Positions 30,923 through 33,867 of a stretch of DNA of 33,867 nucleotides are shown in pieces. The notes beneath the pieces are model-generated. The model made no database searches and was not told the origin of the DNA. It was given only the letters and a program-made list of their open reading frames with translations. The DNA is from Paludibacteraceae bacterium. GTDB taxonomy: Bacteria; Bacteroidota; Bacteroidia; Bacteroidales; Paludibacteraceae. The stretch is from NCBI GenBank assembly GCA_017508305.1, contig JAFVZF010000029.1, positions 1-33,867 of the forward strand. Direction: 5' to 3'. How positions within the stretch are numbered: position 1 is the stretch's first letter; every line of letters starts with the position of its first letter. The position numbers and the translations under genes are program-made.

Positions 30923-33445
30923 TTGAAAGCAATTAAAACCTATATCATCACGCTTTTATGCCTGCTTGGTTGCCAAAGCATGTGGGCGCTTACATTTACA
31001 GGCTCGGTTACCGACTCCATAACCGGTGAGCCACTTCCATTTATCTCCATACGTATTGCAGGCACCATGTACGGTGACGAAACCGACATTGATGGTAACT
31101 TTTCGCTCAATGCAGAAGATACGGATAAGCTTGAATTTACCTTTTTAGGATACAAAACCAAAACATACGCCCTTAACAAGTACGTTAATAGGCACATGAA
31201 TGTTAAATTGGTTCCTACCGATTACATGCTACAAGAGGTACAGGTAACCTCCAAGAACAGCTACTCCAAAAAGAACAATCCTGCAGTAGAACTTGCCAAA
31301 CGTATCTTGGCACAAAAAAACGATAACCGTATAGAAAATGCCAACTACTACCAACGCGACACCTACGAAAAATTACTATTAGGTATTACCGACGTAAAGA
31401 GTGGTAAACTTACCGAAAACTTGGGGTTAAGCGAGGTAGTAAATCAATCGGACACCTCTATTGTCAGTGGTAAAAATATACTCATGGTTTCGCTCAAAGA
31501 AAAAACCATGACCCAATACTACCGCAAATCGCCTGCTACTAAAAAACAGATTGTAACCGGCAGACAAGAAAAAGGGATAGACGACCAACTCTTTGCCGAA
31601 GGTTGGCTTACCACCTACATGGACGAAATGTTCAAAGACATTGACATCTACAACAGCAACATCAATATTGCCTTTAAACCTTTTGTGGGTCCGTTATCGC
31701 CCATTGCCACCGATTTTTACAAATTCTTTATCAAGGACACGGTATCCATCGATGGCGAAAAATACATCAACCTTGGTTTTACTCCCTTTAACTCGTCGTT
31801 CTTCGGGTTTATGGGTTTTATTACTGTGGACGATTCGACCTTAGCCATTAAGCATGTAAACATTGACATTCCTAAAAATACCAACATCAACTATTTGGAT
31901 GGTTTTCACTTGGAACAAAACTTTGATATCAACGATCAAGGTATCATGGAGTTGCAAGACGACCAACTAACCGCCGAGTTTTATTTGGTAAAAGGGACCA
32001 AAGGTTTTTATGCACAACGTACGCGTACCTTTAGCGATTACGAATTTAACGTACCAAACGATTCTATTCTGCGTAGCTTTGCCGGAACGGAAATGGTTTT
32101 AAAAGACGCCAAATCGCAAGATAGCACCCACTGGCAGGCCTACAGAACAGATAGCATACAATTGGCGCAAAACAAGGTATCGACCCTTTTGGATAAGCTA
32201 CAAAACAATGTAGTGGTAAAAGGTGTACTATTTATTGCCGAGCTACTTATCAAAGGCTATTTGCGCACAGGCGACCCCAGCTATTTTGACATTGGTCCCT
32301 TCTATACCATGTTTAGTGGAAGCACCATCGAAGGTTTCCGTTTGCGTGTTGGGGGCGAAACCACCGCCAATATGAATCCTAATTTCTTTACCAAGGGCTA
32401 CATGGCATACGGTTTTTTGGACCACAAAATAAAGTACGGACTTGATTTCGAATATTCTTTTAACCAAAAAAGTTACCACGCACGCGAGTTTCCCGTCAAC
32501 TCGATTGCGCTTAGCTACACCGACGATATTAGAACATTGGGCGAAAATCCAGTCAATTCATTAACTGATAACTGGGCGTACTCTATTAAACGTATGCCTA
32601 TTTACAACATGATGTACTACAAACAACTAAAATTGCAGTACACCTACGAAGATATGAGTGGTTTTTCGGTCAACCCATGGATTAAAACAGAATACCAGAC
32701 ACCCACCGGAAACATTGAGTTTAAAATAGCCAAGGACGGTACCGAGTTAGACCACTTACTAAACAACGAGGTGGGTATTAAGCTACGCTATGCACCACAA
32801 GAAAAATTTGTGCAAGGACGTATCTATCGTTTTAACCTAAAAAACCCTCATCCTGTATTTGAGCTAACGCACCAAGCCAGTTTCAAAGACATATTGGGCA
32901 CCAGCTACGGCTACCAAACCACCGAATTAAAATACAGCCAACGTTTCTTTATTTCGGCATTTGGGCGTATCGATTTAACGGTTAAAGCAGGTAAAGTATG
33001 GACAGGTGATGTACCCTATATGTACTTGTTCAGCCCCAACTCCAACACCTCGTTTACCGTGATGCCAGAATCGTTTAGTCAAGCCAACCCATTGGAATTT
33101 GTTACCGACCAATATGCATCCATCGACTTGGGTATATCGACCAACGGTTTGCTGTTTAACCTGATTCCGGGCGTAAAAAAGTTACAACTTCGCGAAGTAT
33201 TTGGTTTCAAAGCGTATTGGGGATACCTTTCAGACAAAAACAACCCTGCCTACAACCAAGATTTGATGACTTTCCCTGTTAATTCGGGAACACTCAATCC
33301 GGCAGAACCCTACATGGAATTTAGCGTTGGTATCGACAACATTCTACGTGTATTGCGTGTCGATTATGTAAGGCGTATCAACTACCTTGATCGCCCCAAC
33401 GTAGCCGCCAACGGTGTACGCGTATCGCTTAGCTTTACGTTCTAA
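30923..33445 (+). CDS. DUF5686/carboxypeptidase-like regulatory domain outer-membrane protein
   Basis: 840 residues. The start is TTG at 30923: it gives a signal peptide (MKAIKTYIITLLCLLGCQSMWA/LTF), while the next in-frame ATG would cut into it. Residues 23-110 are a carboxypeptidase-regulatory-like beta-sandwich (FTGSVTDSITGEPLPFISIRI, DGNFSL, FLGYKTKTYAL), common at the N-terminus of Bacteroidetes outer-membrane proteins. EVQVTSKNSYSKKNNPAVELAKRIL opens the DUF5686 region. The C-terminal 350 residues are beta-barrel-like and finish LSFTF. The family's function is not established; it looks like a TonB-receptor relative without a TonB box. Single-gene transcript with its own promoter; an octamer array follows the stop. 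Confidence 0.9.
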   Translation: MKAIKTYIITLLCLLGCQSMWALTFTGSVTDSITGEPLPFISIRIAGTMYGDETDIDGNFSLNAEDTDKLEFTFLGYKTKTYALNKYVNRHMNVKLVPTDYMLQEVQVTSKNSYSKKNNPAVELAKRILAQKNDNRIENANYYQRDTYEKLLLGITDVKSGKLTENLGLSEVVNQSDTSIVSGKNILMVSLKEKTMTQYYRKSPATKKQIVTGRQEKGIDDQLFAEGWLTTYMDEMFKDIDIYNSNINIAFKPFVGPLSPIATDFYKFFIKDTVSIDGEKYINLGFTPFNSSFFGFMGFITVDDSTLAIKHVNIDIPKNTNINYLDGFHLEQNFDINDQGIMELQDDQLTAEFYLVKGTKGFYAQRTRTFSDYEFNVPNDSILRSFAGTEMVLKDAKSQDSTHWQAYRTDSIQLAQNKVSTLLDKLQNNVVVKGVLFIAELLIKGYLRTGDPSYFDIGPFYTMFSGSTIEGFRLRVGGETTANMNPNFFTKGYMAYGFLDHKIKYGLDFEYSFNQKSYHAREFPVNSIALSYTDDIRTLGENPVNSLTDNWAYSIKRMPIYNMMYYKQLKLQYTYEDMSGFSVNPWIKTEYQTPTGNIEFKIAKDGTELDHLLNNEVGIKLRYAPQEKFVQGRIYRFNLKNPHPVFELTHQASFKDILGTSYGYQTTELKYSQRFFISAFGRIDLTVKAGKVWTGDVPYMYLFSPNSNTSFTVMPESFSQANPLEFVTDQYASIDLGISTNGLLFNLIPGVKKLQLREVFGFKAYWGYLSDKNNPAYNQDLMTFPVNSGTLNPAEPYMEFSVGIDNILRVLRVDYVRRINYLDRPNVAANGVRVSLSFTF

Positions 33446-33453
33446 CTTTACTC

Positions 33454-33485
33454 GTTTAGTTGTTTAGTCGTTTAGTTGTTTAGTC
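33454..33485 (+). repeat. Octamer tandem repeat, unit GTTTAGTC/GTTTAGTT (four copies)
   Basis: Copies at 33454 (GTTTAGTT), 33462 (GTTTAGTC), 33470 (GTTTAGTT) and 33478 (GTTTAGTC). It is the reverse complement of the GACTAAAC unit at 22706-22769 and separates the DUF5686 gene from the UmuC remnant. Confidence 0.9.
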
Positions 33486-33493
33486 GAAAGCAA

Positions 33494-33829
33494 TTATCTT
33501 ACCGTAACTTTTGGCAAATCGCTCCATTGTGTAGTATAAGCGGGCGATTTATGATTGGACGATACATATACCTGCGCTCCTCCTTGCGATGCAAGGGTGA
33601 GCGCATTTTTTCCATAAGCACCTCGTATACGGTCCATTACTTGCGATAGTTTTTGCTCTTTTTCACGATGCTGTACATCCTCAAAAAGCGAATACATGGT
33701 ATGCGATGCTCTTTGCAACTTATTAAATACCACACCAGCTCTCTTATAGCCATAGCGGGGCGAAAATATTTCTTTTACCGCCTTTACTGCAGCCGACACA
33801 ATAGTACGTTGATCGGCATCTTCTTCCTT
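33494..33829 (-). pseudogene. umuC: UmuC (DNA polymerase V) C-terminal remnant
   Basis: The reading frame encodes about 111 residues matching the extreme C-terminus of UmuC-type Y-family polymerases (the DUF4113-like tail). Visible are DQRTIVSAAVKAVKEIF, YKRAGVVFNKLQ, the Gln/Leu-rich SLFEDVQHREKEQKLSQVMDRI, YGKNALTLASQG and the ending SPAYTTQWSDLPKV. Full UmuC is about 420 residues with catalytic, finger and little-finger domains ahead of this; none are present. An in-frame TAG at 33830-33832 closes the frame upstream, and the remaining 35 bases in any frame do not resemble UmuC. A GTG at 33799 could start a 101-residue product, but a free tail is unlikely to function. Read as a 5'-truncated pseudogene; a rearranged gene near an assembly edge is the alternative. 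Confidence 0.75.
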
Positions 33830-33867
33830 CTAATCCTCCTCACTCCTGATTCTTGTCGGCCTTCAGC

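Overview
This window is a chromosomal segment of a Bacteroidetes bacterium, most likely Bacteroidales. Three lines of evidence support this. Many genes are preceded by the Bacteroidetes -7 promoter box TAnnTTTG. The gene content is typical of the group: PPi-dependent phosphofructokinase, a DUF5686/carboxypeptidase-regulatory-like outer-membrane protein, and an HsdR_N-like protein beside holA. It also carries a type IX secretion system (T9SS) locus, FAH-family gene / porU / porV / ispF, an order I recall from Porphyromonas gingivalis. The genus cannot be fixed from sequence alone. No rRNA, tRNA, CRISPR array, phage or transposase was seen.

Layout, left to right. Positions 1-2232 (-): secreted GH13 alpha-amylase, cut by the window edge. 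2408-5200 (+): an exported beta-barrel-like protein, a CAP-domain protein and pgk. 5201-5487: a repeat-rich spacer with a strong terminator. 5488-5964 (-): stand-alone HsdR N-terminal-like protein, divergent from holA and a MurC/Mpl-like ligase (5988-8399, +). 8467-10374 (-): a lipoprotein whose C-terminal half resembles leukocidin/hemolysin-type pore-forming toxins. 10631-14802 (-): metH-metF methionine operon. 14884-19035 (+): a small outer-membrane barrel, a DEAD-box helicase, a CrtI-like FAD oxidoreductase and trmN6. 19027-22433 (-): a SUI1-family initiation factor followed by an AddA/RecB-like helicase-nuclease. 22434-22808: spacer with two copies of a palindromic element and an octamer repeat. 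22809-28576 (+): FAH-family enzyme, porU, porV, ispF. 28577-29096: a second repeat-rich spacer. 29097-30710 (-): pfp. 30923-33445 (+): DUF5686 outer-membrane protein. 33494 to the edge (-): a UmuC C-terminal remnant.

Most genes are housekeeping and confidently named. The least explained material is intergenic. It includes a set of 8-bp tandem repeats with different sequences but the same period. One lies beside the promoter of the porU operon and another encodes the end of a gene. There are also a 125-bp element bounded by inverted repeats at the pfp stop codon, and a tandem palindromic element that abuts the SUI1 gene. I found no clearly new multi-gene system. The best protein lead is the leukocidin-like lipoprotein.
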